The notes below the pieces were generated by a model that searched no databases, was not told the DNA's origin, and was given only the letters and a program-made list of their open reading frames with translations. 64,000 nt of DNA. It comes from Clostridia bacterium (GTDB lineage: Bacteria; Bacillota; Clostridia; Oscillospirales; CAG-272). This document shows, piece after piece, positions 24,283-33,852 of the stretch. Numbering within the stretch: position 1 is the stretch's first letter; each line of letters starts with the position of its first letter. Made by a program: the position numbers and the translations under genes. Where the stretch lies: NCBI GenBank assembly GCA_017536475.1, contig JAFXHH010000013.1, forward strand, positions 1 through 64,000, in the 5' to 3' direction.

Positions 24283-25290
24283 TCAGCGGTTTTTATAAAG
24301 TATTCCACCCGGTATTATCGAGGGTTTCTCTATAAGCCTTGCTATTCCTATACATTCGCAATCCATCGGGTTTTTAGCGGTCGTTACGCGAAGACCCGTC
24401 TTCTTATTTATCAGCTCTGCTATACCGTTTATATTTGCTCCGCCGCCGACAAGCATGATACCAAAATCTGAAATGTCGCCCGCCAGCTCGGGAGGAGTGC
24501 TTTCAAGCACACCCGTGATAGTTCTGCAGATCGCTTCGAGTGCGGTATGTATCGCATTATAGATGTCCTCGGATCCGATCCTTACCGTTTGCGCGCATTT
24601 CAGCTTTTCGTTTCGTCCGCTTACGTCCAACAGACCTCTGTTCATCTCGGGAAGCGCCGTTCCAAGCCTTACCTTAAGAAGCTCTGCCGTCATTTCTCCC
24701 ACGTAAAGATCCTTTTTCATTCTGAGATTATTAATGATCGCGGCATCGAGCTTATCTCCCGCAAGCTTTACCGCCCTTGAGCGTACTATGCCTCCCGAGC
24801 TGATAACCGCAACCTGCGTCATGCCGCCGCCGATATCTACGATCATACAGCCGCGAGGGCTATTGACCTTAAGTCCTGCGCCGACCGCTGCCGCCATAGA
24901 CGAGCCGACCATTCCCACGGCTTTTGCTCCCGCGGCAAAGATCGCATTCTCGACTGCCAGCTTTTCGACCTCGGTGCAGTTTTCGGGTGTGCTGACCAGC
25001 ACTACGGGACGATTGAAAAGAGAAAGCGCCTCAGTTCTCAAAAAGAACTCGTGAAGCATCAGCGCCGTGACCTCAAAATCAGCCACCACGCCGTTTCTGA
25101 TAGGTCTGTAAGCCTCCATATTGGAGGGGGTCTTGCCTATCATCTTTTTTGCGTCGCTGCCCAGAGCAACTACTACGTCTTTATTCTTATCAACGGTTAC
25201 AACCGTCGGAGAACGCAAGATTATTCCCTTGCCCTTTATAAACATTCTCGTATTTGACGTTCCAAGGTCAAGTCCTACGTGCTTTGGCAT
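24283..25290 (-). CDS. mreB: MreB-family rod-shape actin homologue
   Basis: A 335-residue bacterial actin that organises elongation. It shows the phosphate-1 motif GLDLGTSNTRMFIKGKGI, PIRNGVVADFEVTALML, the phosphate-2 segment MIVDIGGGMTQVAVIS, and an adenosine motif VGGGANINGIAELI. The length is standard. It could be called mbl or mreBH by sequence comparison. GGAGGGGG precedes the ATG; maf is 37 bases upstream. Confidence 0.93.
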   Translation of the reverse strand: MPKHVGLDLGTSNTRMFIKGKGIILRSPTVVTVDKNKDVVVALGSDAKKMIGKTPSNMEAYRPIRNGVVADFEVTALMLHEFFLRTEALSLFNRPVVLVSTPENCTEVEKLAVENAIFAAGAKAVGMVGSSMAAAVGAGLKVNSPRGCMIVDIGGGMTQVAVISSGGIVRSRAVKLAGDKLDAAIINNLRMKKDLYVGEMTAELLKVRLGTALPEMNRGLLDVSGRNEKLKCAQTVRIGSEDIYNAIHTALEAICRTITGVLESTPPELAGDISDFGIMLVGGGANINGIAELINKKTGLRVTTAKNPMDCECIGIARLIEKPSIIPGGILYKNR

Positions 25291-25327
25291 ATTCCCCCTC
25301 CTTTCCGAAGAATTTTTGATCTTTTGT

Positions 25328-25912
25328 TTATCTTACGTCGTTTATGTTCAAATTAAACTCTTTTTTCAACGTTTTACAGAGAAGATTTACGGGCAGACCG
25401 ACGACATTGAAATAATCGCCCTCAAGTCCGCTTATATAAACACTGGCAAGTCCCTGCACCGCGTATCCGCCCGCCTTGTCGTACGGCTCGGAGCTGCAGA
25501 TATACTCCTCTATTTCCGCGTCGGTCATCTCGTCGAAAACGACTCCTGTTTCTGCCGCCGCGCCGACCTCCTTGCCGTTAAGGTAGAGATAAATTCCGCT
25601 TACCACCGAGTGCTTTTTCCCCGAGAGCGCTCTTATCATTCGCTCTGCGTCACTTTTGTCCTTCGGCTTTCCGAGGAACTCTCCATCGGCATATACCAAA
25701 GTATCGCATGCGATCACGAGACAATCGCTCTTGTCGGTCAGCCTTTCGGTCACGGCTCTGCCCTTTCTTGCGGCAAGAGTCATAACCAGCTCCTTAGGAT
25801 CGGTGATATCGCTGCTTTCGTCGGCATCTGCCGTTATTATATCGAATTTCAATCCGAGATTTTCAAGTATCTCTTTTCTTCTCGGAGATTTTGAAGCAAG
25901 AATTATCCTCAT
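25328..25912 (-). CDS. maf: Maf-family nucleoside triphosphate pyrophosphatase
   Basis: A 194-residue house-cleaning pyrophosphatase acting on dTTP/UTP or modified nucleotides and linked to septum inhibition in Bacillus. N-terminal LASKSPRRKEIL, IACDTLVYADGEFLGKP, and YDKAGGYAVQGLAS are diagnostic. The start at 25912 is chosen for GGGAAA upstream; the frame is open for 18 more codons. It opens the operon containing mreB. Confidence 0.93.
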   Translation of the reverse strand: MRIILASKSPRRKEILENLGLKFDIITADADESSDITDPKELVMTLAARKGRAVTERLTDKSDCLVIACDTLVYADGEFLGKPKDKSDAERMIRALSGKKHSVVSGIYLYLNGKEVGAAAETGVVFDEMTDAEIEEYICSSEPYDKAGGYAVQGLASVYISGLEGDYFNVVGLPVNLLCKTLKKEFNLNINDVR

Positions 25913-25971
25913 AACAGTTTCCCTTTGTTTTGCTATTCGGGCAGACTTACCCATATTATTACTCATTATAA

Positions 25972-26000
25972 ATTATATCACAATCTCTTGGCTTTTGCAA
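25972..26000 (-). promoter_or_regulatory. Promoter of the maf-mreB operon
   Basis: Minus-strand TTGCAA (26000-25995), 17 bases, TATAAT (25977-25972). Confidence 0.7.
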
Positions 26001-26067
26001 GTCCAATCGCGGAACAATTTGCGAAAAATCGACCAAAATTCGACAAATATTTTTCTGAATTCCAACA

Positions 26068-26121
26068 AAAAAACAGACAGAGTCGCTTTCGAAGAAAGCG
26101 GTCTTCTGCCTGTTTTTAAAA
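26068..26121 (-). terminator. Terminator after the DUF815 gene
   Basis: Imperfect long hairpin: on the minus strand AACAGGCAGAAGACCGCTTTC pairs with GAAAGCGACTCTGTCTG and is followed by a TTTTTTT run, starting right after the stop codon. Confidence 0.8.
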
Positions 26122-26122
26122 A

Positions 26123-27436
26123 TTATTTCGCCAAGCCGCAAAGATGATTGATAAACTGCTGTGCGGTCCTGCCCGAGATGCCGCCGCCGAGCATTTCCCA
26201 TTTGTGTGCTTCGGCAACTATCTGCTCTTTATCCATCGTTATTTCGGGATGTCTCTCGGCAAGCGCCAGCACCATAGCGTCAAACTCGGGGCGGCTGGGC
26301 TTGAAGAAGCCGATCGACACGCCGAAGCGGTTGACCAAAGAAAGCTTTTCTTCAATGGTCTCGGAACGGTGGATGTCATTCTTCGTCGACATATCGTTTC
26401 TGTCGTTGAAGGTCTCCTTGATAAGATGGCGACGGTTTGACGTTGCATAGATAAGCACGTTGTCGGGCTTGGTCTCAACACCGCCCTCGATTATCGCCTT
26501 GAGATACTTGTATTCTATCTCGCTTTCCTCAAACGACAAGTCGTCCATATAGATGATAAAGCGGTAGTTGCGGTTCTTTATCTCGGAGATGACTTTCGAC
26601 AAACAGCCGAACTGGTGCTTATATATCTCGATCATACGGAGTCCGCGGTCGTAATACTGATTGACTATTGCCTTGATGCTCGTCGATTTTCCCGTACCGC
26701 TGTCGCCGTAAAGCAACAGATTGTTCGCAGCCTTGCCGCAAACGAACGCCTCGGTATTTTCAACCAGCGCCTTCTTCTGCGGCTCGTAACCGATAAGATC
26801 GTCAAGGTACACCGCCTGCATATTGGTTATAGCGCGGAATTTAAGCGTTGAGCAATGCTCGTCGGTCTCGATCCTGAACGCTTTATTGAGTCCGAACATA
26901 CCAACACCGAAGTCCTTATAAAATTCAGCAACGACCTCAAAGACCACTTTGCCGTCGGTGGCTTTTTCAATACGCGCGCTGAGCGCTCTGACCTTTTCGC
27001 TGACGTTTTTGTTATATATCTGCTCTCTTTTTTCTATCGCCCGATAGTTTGAAAGCACGCTGAAGCAATTTATTCCAAGCGCGTGCTCGATCGGAGAAAA
27101 ATCGAAGTTAAACAGCGCCTTGAAAACCGAAAAGTCGTTTATGGCAAAGCCGTTGACCGTTCCCTCCTGAACTCCAGCCTTTTCGTAGGTCAAGCTAAAG
27201 GGGTTTTCATCGGTAATGATCAAAAAGGTGAGATAATTGTGCCAGAGATTGTTATCGAAGCCGTATTTCGTTGCAAGCTCTAACAGTCGGCGTACCTGCG
27301 CATAAATTCTGGTACGTAGATTGTCATCGGTGGCACTGTTGTTGTCAAAATCCTCAAAAACCTTGCCAAGCTCGGACAATATGGTGCCATTCAGCGAATC
27401 ACGGTAAAGTATGAATTTGGATATTTCGCGGTACAT
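26123..27436 (-). CDS. DUF815 AAA+ ATPase
   Basis: A 437-residue protein of the DUF815 family, common in bacteria and of unknown role. A helical N-terminal half is followed by an AAA+ module: Walker A LLYGDSGTGKST (around residue 240), Walker B FIIYMDDLSFE, sensor-like VLIYATSNRRHL, and a C-terminal GISGRTAQQFINHL. It is transcribed alone, with its own promoter and terminator. Confidence 0.85.
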   Translation of the reverse strand: MYREISKFILYRDSLNGTILSELGKVFEDFDNNSATDDNLRTRIYAQVRRLLELATKYGFDNNLWHNYLTFLIITDENPFSLTYEKAGVQEGTVNGFAINDFSVFKALFNFDFSPIEHALGINCFSVLSNYRAIEKREQIYNKNVSEKVRALSARIEKATDGKVVFEVVAEFYKDFGVGMFGLNKAFRIETDEHCSTLKFRAITNMQAVYLDDLIGYEPQKKALVENTEAFVCGKAANNLLLYGDSGTGKSTSIKAIVNQYYDRGLRMIEIYKHQFGCLSKVISEIKNRNYRFIIYMDDLSFEESEIEYKYLKAIIEGGVETKPDNVLIYATSNRRHLIKETFNDRNDMSTKNDIHRSETIEEKLSLVNRFGVSIGFFKPSRPEFDAMVLALAERHPEITMDKEQIVAEAHKWEMLGGGISGRTAQQFINHLCGLAK

Positions 27437-27458
27437 AATGATCCTCTCGTTTTTCTTT

Positions 27459-27530
27459 CTTCGGGCATTGGAACAGTGCCCGAAGGCTTTGATGTGGTTT
27501 CATTATACCACTTTATCTCTCCGTTTTCAA
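27459..27530 (-). promoter_or_regulatory. Promoter and hairpin leader of the DUF815 gene
   Basis: Minus-strand TTGAAA (27530-27525), 17 bases, TATAAT (27507-27502). The transcript would begin with a strong hairpin, CTTCGGGCA/TGCCCGAAG at 27459-27485, about 20 bases before the start codon. It could protect the mRNA or modulate translation. Confidence 0.6.
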
Positions 27531-27540
27531 TAGGCAGGTC

Positions 27541-27574
27541 AAAAAAAACAGCCGCTTTCGCGGCTGTTTTAACA
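27541..27574 (-). terminator. Terminator of the large lipoprotein gene
   Basis: AAAACAGCCGC-TTTC-GCGGCTGTTTT just after the stop at 27581, with a T-run on the minus strand. Confidence 0.9.
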
Positions 27575-27580
27575 TATTTA

Positions 27581-28963
27581 TCAGTTCCACCAGTCAGAGC
27601 TGTTGTTATACTCTTCAATAGCCGCGTCCTTTGCGTCGACAGCGCCCTGCGGAACTGCAGGCATATTGGGAGCAGCCTTCATATTAACGGTGACGTTAAG
27701 GGTGCTCGTCTGAGTCTCGCCGTCCTCTTTTGCGGTTATGGTGAGGTCGCAGGAGATCTTGTCTCCCTTATCAGAGGAATCTGCCTTTACGGAAATATCG
27801 ATGCCGTTCACGCCGTCGGAATAAGACGCGCTGCAGGTCAAGAATTCGCCCTTTCCCTTTGCCATATCTGCAAAGTTAGCATCCAGATCGATCGCGAGGG
27901 TGACCTTGTTGACCGTCTCAACGTAATCATACGAGTCCTCATCCCAGTCATAGCTGAAGGAGCTGATTTCTGCATTTACGTCGGCCTTGAGAGTTTCAAG
28001 CTTGTCGTCCTTGCCGGTAGTATACTCAACGGACGCGCTTATGTCTGCAAGAACATCGTCCTCGTTTGCAATGCGAACGTCAACTGCGAGCTTATCGACG
28101 CAGATCTCGAAAGAGATCGCTATATCGCTGTATCCGATCTTTTCTGCCGCGAAGGTCTCGTCAATCGAAACTGCCATACCGACACCCGTGATCTCTTCAC
28201 GCTCAATGTAGTAATATACCTCGAGGCTTATGTAATCCAGATATCCCTTGATCGCCGCCTTATAGTCGAGAATATCGTTTGCTGTCAATCCGAAATTCTC
28301 TCCGCCAAGCTCGTCAAACACAACGTCGATGCATTTGTCGAGAACGCGCTTTATATAGTCGGCCTTGAGATAATATTTACCGTCCTTGTATTCAACGTCC
28401 TCTGCGGTTGCCTCGGGAAGCTCTACGGACATAACGGTATCAAGCAAGCCCTCGATCATTCCGAGCGCGTTGGTCGATCCCATAATATCTTCCATGGGAG
28501 AAGAAGTGGTCTCTTCTTCTTCAAGCGCACTCAACGAGTCAACAATATCCTTAAGGCTGGTATCTACGCTTCCGTAGTATTCGCCGTCAAAGCCTGCTAC
28601 GGTTACAAGAGTCCAGTCGTCCTCAACGAACATATAATATTCTTCGGAGTCCTCTCCCTCTGCACTGGAAGAAACGTACAGGACCTTATCCTTCAAACCA
28701 AGGTAAGCGCTTCCCGTCTCGCCATCTACCGTTCCCGAAAGGTTGACCTCGCAGGTTGCCTCCTTAAATTTAGCAAGCAGCTCGTTTACGTCTATAGTCT
28801 CGGTATTCGTTTTGATCTCCTCAAAATTTGTTCCTTTGTTCAACGACGACACGAGATAATCAACGTTTTTCTCGGGGTCGTCCTTTTTGCCAAGCATATC
28901 GCAAGATGCAAGTGCCAGCAACATACTCAATATCAACAAAAGCGATATTATAACCTTTTTCAT
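27581..28963 (-). CDS. Large lipoprotein of unknown function
   Basis: A 460-residue secreted lipoprotein: signal MKKVIISLLLILSMLLALASC with lipobox LASC, then an acidic, Asp/Glu-rich beta-type domain without recognised catalytic motifs. Repeated LSGTVDGETG/VYYYIEREEI-like strands suggest a beta-sandwich or lipocalin-like fold of the sort found in clostridial solute-binding accessory lipoproteins. The start at 28963 follows GGAGG. It is monocistronic, with a strong promoter. Confidence 0.75.
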   Translation of the reverse strand: MKKVIISLLLILSMLLALASCDMLGKKDDPEKNVDYLVSSLNKGTNFEEIKTNTETIDVNELLAKFKEATCEVNLSGTVDGETGSAYLGLKDKVLYVSSSAEGEDSEEYYMFVEDDWTLVTVAGFDGEYYGSVDTSLKDIVDSLSALEEEETTSSPMEDIMGSTNALGMIEGLLDTVMSVELPEATAEDVEYKDGKYYLKADYIKRVLDKCIDVVFDELGGENFGLTANDILDYKAAIKGYLDYISLEVYYYIEREEITGVGMAVSIDETFAAEKIGYSDIAISFEICVDKLAVDVRIANEDDVLADISASVEYTTGKDDKLETLKADVNAEISSFSYDWDEDSYDYVETVNKVTLAIDLDANFADMAKGKGEFLTCSASYSDGVNGIDISVKADSSDKGDKISCDLTITAKEDGETQTSTLNVTVNMKAAPNMPAVPQGAVDAKDAAIEEYNNSSDWWN

Positions 28964-29015
28964 TTCAAAAGCCTCCATAAAAATTTGATTATTCGGCGTA
29001 TATATCACCACGTAT

Positions 29016-29044
29016 ATTATATACCATTGACCCGCAAATGTCAA
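29016..29044 (-). promoter_or_regulatory. Promoter of the large lipoprotein gene
   Basis: Minus-strand TTGACA (29044-29039), 17 bases, TATAAT (29021-29016): a full consensus promoter. Confidence 0.8.
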
Positions 29045-29109
29045 CAGATTTAATAAAATTTAAGAGATGGATATCGATTCCAAACGCTGAAATCATACTA
29101 AAAATCGAA

Positions 29110-29151
29110 GCGGCAGCCCCCCTCAAATCTCCTTTGGGAAGGGTCTGCCGC
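29110..29151 (-). terminator. Probable terminator of aspS
   Basis: CGGCAGCCC...GGGTCTGCCG inverted repeat immediately after the aspS stop. The following T-tract on the minus strand is modest. Confidence 0.45.
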
Positions 29152-29156
29152 AAAAA

Positions 29157-30944
29157 TTATTCTTCAATAACAGCTATGCTGAGGTCCTCAAGAGCCTTGG
29201 GGTCTGCAGGTGCGGGACAACCCGACATAAGCTCGCTTGCGTTCTGTACCTTCGGGAAGGCAAGGACGTCGCGCAGACTGTCAGCGCCCGACATAACCAT
29301 TGCAAGACGGTCAAGACCCATGCCCGATCCGCCGTGAGGAGGTGCGCCGTACTTATATGCTTCAACAAGGAAGCCGAACTTCGCCTCGATCTCCTCGGGG
29401 GTGAGTCCGAGAGCCTTGAACATCTTTTCCTGAAGCTGCCAGTCGGTGATACGGATGGAGCCCGAAAGAAGCTCGGTTCCGTTGAGAACCATATCGTAGC
29501 ACTTTGCTCTGACGCTTCCCGGATCGCTCTCGAGCTGAGGCAAGCATTCCTCAAGAGGCATCGTGAAGGGGTGATGCATAGCATCCCAATGCTGTGTTTC
29601 TTCATTCCACTCGAAGAAGGGGAACTCGGTGATCCACAGAAAGTTGAACTTGCCTGCGGGAATGAGGTCAAGCTTCTTGCCGAGAATGTTTCTGAGTGCT
29701 CCAAGAGTAGGAAGAACTACCTTGTCCTTATCGGCACAGATAAGCATTACGTCGCCCTTCTCAAAGCCGACTGCCGCATAGATCGCGTCAAGCTCCTCGG
29801 GGGTCATAAACTTTGCAAAGGAGCAGTTGGGTGCTTCGTCTGCCCAGCGGACGTATGCAAGTCCCTTTGCGCCGATTCCCTTTGCATGCTCTGTCAGCTT
29901 GTCGATCTCTTTTCTTGTAAGGATTGCTGCCGCGTTCTTTGCAACGATGCAACGTACACTTCCGCCGTTCTCGATCGCAGACTTGAATACTACGAACTCG
30001 CTCGACTTAACCGCATCGGAAATATTCTGGATCTCCATGCCGAATCTGGTGTCGGGCTTATCCGAGCCATATCTTTCCATTGCCTCGGCAAAGGTCAGTC
30101 TCTGCATAGGCGTTTCGATCTCTACGTCAAGGACCTCCTTGAATACTCTCTTGATAAAGCCCTCGTTCATAGACATAATATCCTCCATTGTAGCGAAGGA
30201 CATCTCAAGGTCTATCTGGGTAAATTCAGGCTGACGGTCTGCGCGAAGGTCCTCGTCTCTGAAGCATCGAGCAAGCTGAATGTAGCGGTCAAAGCCCGAA
30301 AGCATAAGCAACTGCTTATAGATCTGGGGCGACTGAGGAAGCGCGTAGAAGCTTCCCTTATGTATTCTCGAGGGAACGAGATAGTCGCGGGCTCCCTCGG
30401 GGGTCGCCTTGATCATCATAGGCGTTTCGATCTCGTAAAAGCCGTTCTCGTAGTAGTATTCTCTTGCAACGCGCGCGATGTCGTGGCGCATCTTGATATT
30501 CTTCTGAAGCTCGGGGCGGCGAAGATCTACGTAACGGAATTTAAGTGCGGTCTCATCCTTTACCTTTTTCGAGTCGCTGACCTCAAAGGGAGGAGTCTGT
30601 GCCGCGGAGAGCACCTTCATGCTCTCGACGTAGATCTCGATCTTACCCGTGGGAATATTGAGATTTACCGCGCCCTCGCCTCTGGGACGGACGGTACCAT
30701 GTACTGCAAGAACGTACTCTGCACGGCAGGAGAACGCCTTGTCAAATACCTCTCTGTCGGTCTTGTCGTCAAACGCGAGCTGAACGATTCCCGTGCGGTC
30801 GCGAAGGTCTATAAATATAAGCGCGCCAAGGTCTCTCTGTCTCTGGACCCAGCCCATTACGCATATTTTTTCGCCGATCATATTTTCATTTACTTCGGCG
30901 CAATAACAAGTTCTTTTGTCTTCGTTAGTCAAAAATTCTGCCAT
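29157..30944 (-). CDS. aspS: Aspartyl-tRNA synthetase
   Basis: A 595-residue bacterial-type class II synthetase. The N-terminal OB-fold (VMGWVQRQRDLGALIFIDLRDRTGIVQLAF) binds the anticodon. Class II motif 2 is in FRDEDLRADRQPEFTQIDLE, the GAD insertion domain lies in the middle, and motif 3 is GMGLDRLAM. It is the last gene of the exonuclease-thiI-PRTase-aspS run. Whether it is discriminating or charges tRNA-Asn as well cannot be told here. Confidence 0.97.
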   Translation of the reverse strand: MAEFLTNEDKRTCYCAEVNENMIGEKICVMGWVQRQRDLGALIFIDLRDRTGIVQLAFDDKTDREVFDKAFSCRAEYVLAVHGTVRPRGEGAVNLNIPTGKIEIYVESMKVLSAAQTPPFEVSDSKKVKDETALKFRYVDLRRPELQKNIKMRHDIARVAREYYYENGFYEIETPMMIKATPEGARDYLVPSRIHKGSFYALPQSPQIYKQLLMLSGFDRYIQLARCFRDEDLRADRQPEFTQIDLEMSFATMEDIMSMNEGFIKRVFKEVLDVEIETPMQRLTFAEAMERYGSDKPDTRFGMEIQNISDAVKSSEFVVFKSAIENGGSVRCIVAKNAAAILTRKEIDKLTEHAKGIGAKGLAYVRWADEAPNCSFAKFMTPEELDAIYAAVGFEKGDVMLICADKDKVVLPTLGALRNILGKKLDLIPAGKFNFLWITEFPFFEWNEETQHWDAMHHPFTMPLEECLPQLESDPGSVRAKCYDMVLNGTELLSGSIRITDWQLQEKMFKALGLTPEEIEAKFGFLVEAYKYGAPPHGGSGMGLDRLAMVMSGADSLRDVLAFPKVQNASELMSGCPAPADPKALEDLSIAVIEE

Positions 30945-30977
30945 TTTTATAAAATCCTTTCTGTAAAATCAGCAACG

Positions 30978-31541
30978 TCAAGCTATCGGCTTTGCGTCGG
31001 CGGTAAAGAGGGGCAATTTTTCAAGGTAGATAAGATCGTCTCTGTTTGCCGCGTCACCCTCTGCAAGTATCGCCATTTTACCAACTATCTCTCCGCCCGC
31101 CTGATCAACGAGTGCTTCGATCGCGCGGAGCGATTCTCCTGTGGAAATAACGTCGTCAACGATAAGTATTCTCTTACCCTTCATTATCTCAGCATCCGCC
31201 TTGTCAAGATAAAGATGCTGAGTTGCCGCCGTGGTTATCGACTTGACCTCGACTCCGAAAACTCCCGTCATATAGAGCTTCGGTGCTTTTCTTGCAAGGA
31301 AGTATCTCTGATTTCCCGCAAGGCGAGCCATTTCGTGCACAAGCGGTATTCCCTTTGCCTCTGCCGAGATAAGATAATCGTACTCGGGGGCTTTTTTCAG
31401 CAAATTCTCTGCGCACGCAGTCGTCAACTCGGGATCGCCGAAGATAACGAATCCCGCTATCATAAGGCTGTCGTTAAGGGGGCAGATCGGCAGATCGCGA
31501 TCAAGTCCCGCGATGTTCATTCTGTAATATTTCTGTTCCAT
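30978..31541 (-). CDS. Purine phosphoribosyltransferase-like protein
   Basis: A 187-residue type I phosphoribosyltransferase with the PRPP loop ILIVDDVISTGESL and an upstream AEAKGIPL motif like that of adenine/xanthine PRTases. It probably salvages a purine base. The start at 31541 follows AGGAGAGG. It is 33 bases before aspS and 17 bases after thiI. Substrate specificity is not readable. Confidence 0.85.
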   Translation of the reverse strand: MEQKYYRMNIAGLDRDLPICPLNDSLMIAGFVIFGDPELTTACAENLLKKAPEYDYLISAEAKGIPLVHEMARLAGNQRYFLARKAPKLYMTGVFGVEVKSITTAATQHLYLDKADAEIMKGKRILIVDDVISTGESLRAIEALVDQAGGEIVGKMAILAEGDAANRDDLIYLEKLPLFTADAKPIA

Positions 31542-31558
31542 AAAGCCTCTCCTTTTTA

Positions 31559-32737
31559 TCAATAAGCCTCTGCTCTTACGGTATATGCGCCCTCGATGGC
31601 TTCCTCCACAAGAGCGTCGAAATCCAATTTTCTCTCTTCAACGAGCACCTTTTCAAGCACGGGCTTGGTTCTCGGGTGTCTTGGAGTGAATACAGTACAG
31701 CAATCCTCAAAGGGCTCGATGGAGATATCAAACGTGCCGATCTTTCTTGAGATCTCGACGATCTCCTCTTTATCCATTCCAATGCAGGGACGGAGAACAG
31801 GGATAGATGCCGCGTTATCGGTGACCGCGATCGCTTCCATCGTCTGCGACGCGACCTGACCGAGACTTTCTCCCGTGATAAGACATTTGCTGTCGTGATC
31901 TGCCGCAAGCTTGCTTGCGATGGTCATCATATATCTGCGTAAAAGCAGAGTGAAATAATCCTCGTCGCAGTGCTTTACCAGTTCCTCTTGTATTTTTGTA
32001 AGCGAAACTACGTGGACGTAGATATCACCCGTATATGCCGCGATCGTTCTTGCGAGCCTGATGACCTTATCTCTCGCCATCTCGCTCGTGTAGGGGAAGG
32101 ACTCGAAGTGGACAGCCTCGACGCGAAGTCCGCGCTTCGCCATCATATATCCCGCAACGGGGGAATCTATACCGCCCGACAAAAGCAACATACCGTGTCC
32201 GCCCGTGCCTACGGGAATGCCTCCTGCAGCGCGGAACTGTCCTGCGTGGACGTACGCTCCGTGCTCACGGATCTCGATCTTTACCACGACGTCGGGCTTG
32301 TGGACGTTTACCTTGATCCTGCCACCCGTAACCTCAAGTATCTCGCCTCCGAGGATCTCGGAAAGCTGCATTGAATTGAGGGGAAAGGCTTTATCCGATC
32401 TCTTTCCTTCGACCTTAAAGGTCTTCTTGCCCTCGAGGAACTGGGGGATATATTCTCTGGTAACTCTCTTGATATCCTCAAGATTTTTTTCACAAACCGC
32501 TGCTCTGCCGATCGCCGCGATACCAAAGGTCTTCATCGCGCTCTCGAACATTCCGTCCATATCGGCAAAATCGTCCTTGGGCTCGATATATATCGTGCTC
32601 TGTGAACGGCTGATCTCAAAATTGCCGTGCTTTTTCGCTCTGTGGCGAAGCTCCTTGCAGAGAATGTCCTCAAAATAGCGCTTGTTTGCGCCCTTGAGAA
32701 CTATCTCGCCGTATTTACAAAGTAAAATTTCCTTCAT
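31559..32737 (-). CDS. thiI: tRNA 4-thiouridine synthase
   Basis: A 392-residue adenylating sulfurtransferase for s4U8 in tRNA (also thiamine thiazole in some bacteria). N-terminal ferredoxin-like and THUMP region, PP-loop LLSGGIDSPVAGYMMAKRG, GESLGQVASQTMEA and FTPRHPRTKP. There is no C-terminal rhodanese domain, the short form usual in Firmicutes. Its ATG overlaps the exonuclease stop (TAATG), so the two are translationally coupled. Confidence 0.95.
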   Translation of the reverse strand: MKEILLCKYGEIVLKGANKRYFEDILCKELRHRAKKHGNFEISRSQSTIYIEPKDDFADMDGMFESAMKTFGIAAIGRAAVCEKNLEDIKRVTREYIPQFLEGKKTFKVEGKRSDKAFPLNSMQLSEILGGEILEVTGGRIKVNVHKPDVVVKIEIREHGAYVHAGQFRAAGGIPVGTGGHGMLLLSGGIDSPVAGYMMAKRGLRVEAVHFESFPYTSEMARDKVIRLARTIAAYTGDIYVHVVSLTKIQEELVKHCDEDYFTLLLRRYMMTIASKLAADHDSKCLITGESLGQVASQTMEAIAVTDNAASIPVLRPCIGMDKEEIVEISRKIGTFDISIEPFEDCCTVFTPRHPRTKPVLEKVLVEERKLDFDALVEEAIEGAYTVRAEAY

Positions 32738-33852
32738 TATGCGTCCGCCTCCTCAAGAGTATTATCAGGGGCTTCTGTATAGTAGTTCGGGAAGATCTTT
32801 TCCCAGACCTTCATACATCCGATGGTGTCGGCGATCGAGGTGTGTGCCACTCCATCCCACTCGATCTCAAACACAGCCATAGCGTCGGTGAGAGAGGCAT
32901 GTGCAAGATCGGGCAGGTGCTCGTGCGCGAATCTTACGAACTCGTTTGCACAGCAACGGGTCTTCTTGTGAAGCCACTCGCGCTCCTCCTCGGTATCGTA
33001 GATATACTTTATGTGGCTATAGTCTGTGGAAACTCCATACGCGATAAGGTTGTCCGCATTCTCAAAGATCTCCTTGATCTCGGGGATAAGCTCGTCGAGC
33101 AGGGGGGAGTTCGCCACCATATCGGGTGTGATCCCGTGTATTTTTTCGGTCTGCTTCCACTTTTTCTTGTGCGCGGGTTTGACGAGGGTATCCATAATAA
33201 CGGTTCCCTCTCCGTCGACGATAGAAATGGAAATTATTTCGTCGTGATCGTAAACGCCCGTAAGCTCAAGGTCAAAGAACAGAACTCTTTTGCGATCCAT
33301 TCCGTAATACGCGTTTCTGTGAATATCTCCCTCGGCTCTGCGTATCGCAAGCTCCTCCTCGTAGCACGCGCGGCAGAGCTTTTTGCGGTATCTTACGTCC
33401 TTACCGCATTTTACACAGGCAAGGGGCAGGCGGACTGCCGTTTTTTTATCGTAAAAATAGAGTGTTGTGCCGTCTCCCTTGACCGTGAACGCGACAGGCT
33501 CCTCAACCACCTCGTAGTGCATCTGACCGAGTCTTTCACGAGTATAATATCCGCAGGATGCGGCGCGCTTGATGCTCATTCTCTCGATCTCTGTGCCGCT
33601 GTCAAGGGCTCTGGTCTCCTTGCGGCTTCTGGGGAAATACCACTGCTCAGGGGGCGCCTCAACTACGCGTGCGGGATCAAAATAATAGATCAGACTTCCG
33701 TCCTCCGCCTTGTCGAATGCGGCGGGGTCACCGTTGGGCATAAGGTGCATCTGTGTCAGCACTCCTCTTGTGAGATAGTGCTTTCTGTCAGCCTCCTCGC
33801 GACTGACCTGGGGGATAGTTGCTCCTGAACGGAGCTTCATTGTGTTGCTCAA
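32737..33852 (-). CDS. DEDD-type 3'-5' exonuclease with zinc ribbon
   Basis: About 371 residues. The N-terminal ~140 residues are unassigned; then a zinc ribbon CVKCGKDVRYRKKLCRAC; then a DnaQ-like exonuclease with FFDLELTG (DxExT, motif I), HGITPDMV (motif II region) and SLTDAMAVFE (motif III Asp). The start is probably TTG at 33852, five bases after GGAGG. ATG at 33840 is possible but 17 bases from that site. The fused architecture is unusual; substrate unknown (RNA or DNA). Confidence 0.78.
   Translation of the reverse strand: MSNTMKLRSGATIPQVSREEADRKHYLTRGVLTQMHLMPNGDPAAFDKAEDGSLIYYFDPARVVEAPPEQWYFPRSRKETRALDSGTEIERMSIKRAASCGYYTRERLGQMHYEVVEEPVAFTVKGDGTTLYFYDKKTAVRLPLACVKCGKDVRYRKKLCRACYEEELAIRRAEGDIHRNAYYGMDRKRVLFFDLELTGVYDHDEIISISIVDGEGTVIMDTLVKPAHKKKWKQTEKIHGITPDMVANSPLLDELIPEIKEIFENADNLIAYGVSTDYSHIKYIYDTEEEREWLHKKTRCCANEFVRFAHEHLPDLAHASLTDAMAVFEIEWDGVAHTSIADTIGCMKVWEKIFPNYYTEAPDNTLEEADA

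Noticed and set aside
27476..29053. 525-codon plus-strand ORF opposite the large lipoprotein
   Set aside because: Spans the terminator and promoter of the real minus-strand gene; shadow ORF.
29334..31565. 743-codon plus-strand ORF
   Set aside because: Antisense shadow across aspS and the phosphoribosyltransferase; no start signals and no protein-like motifs.
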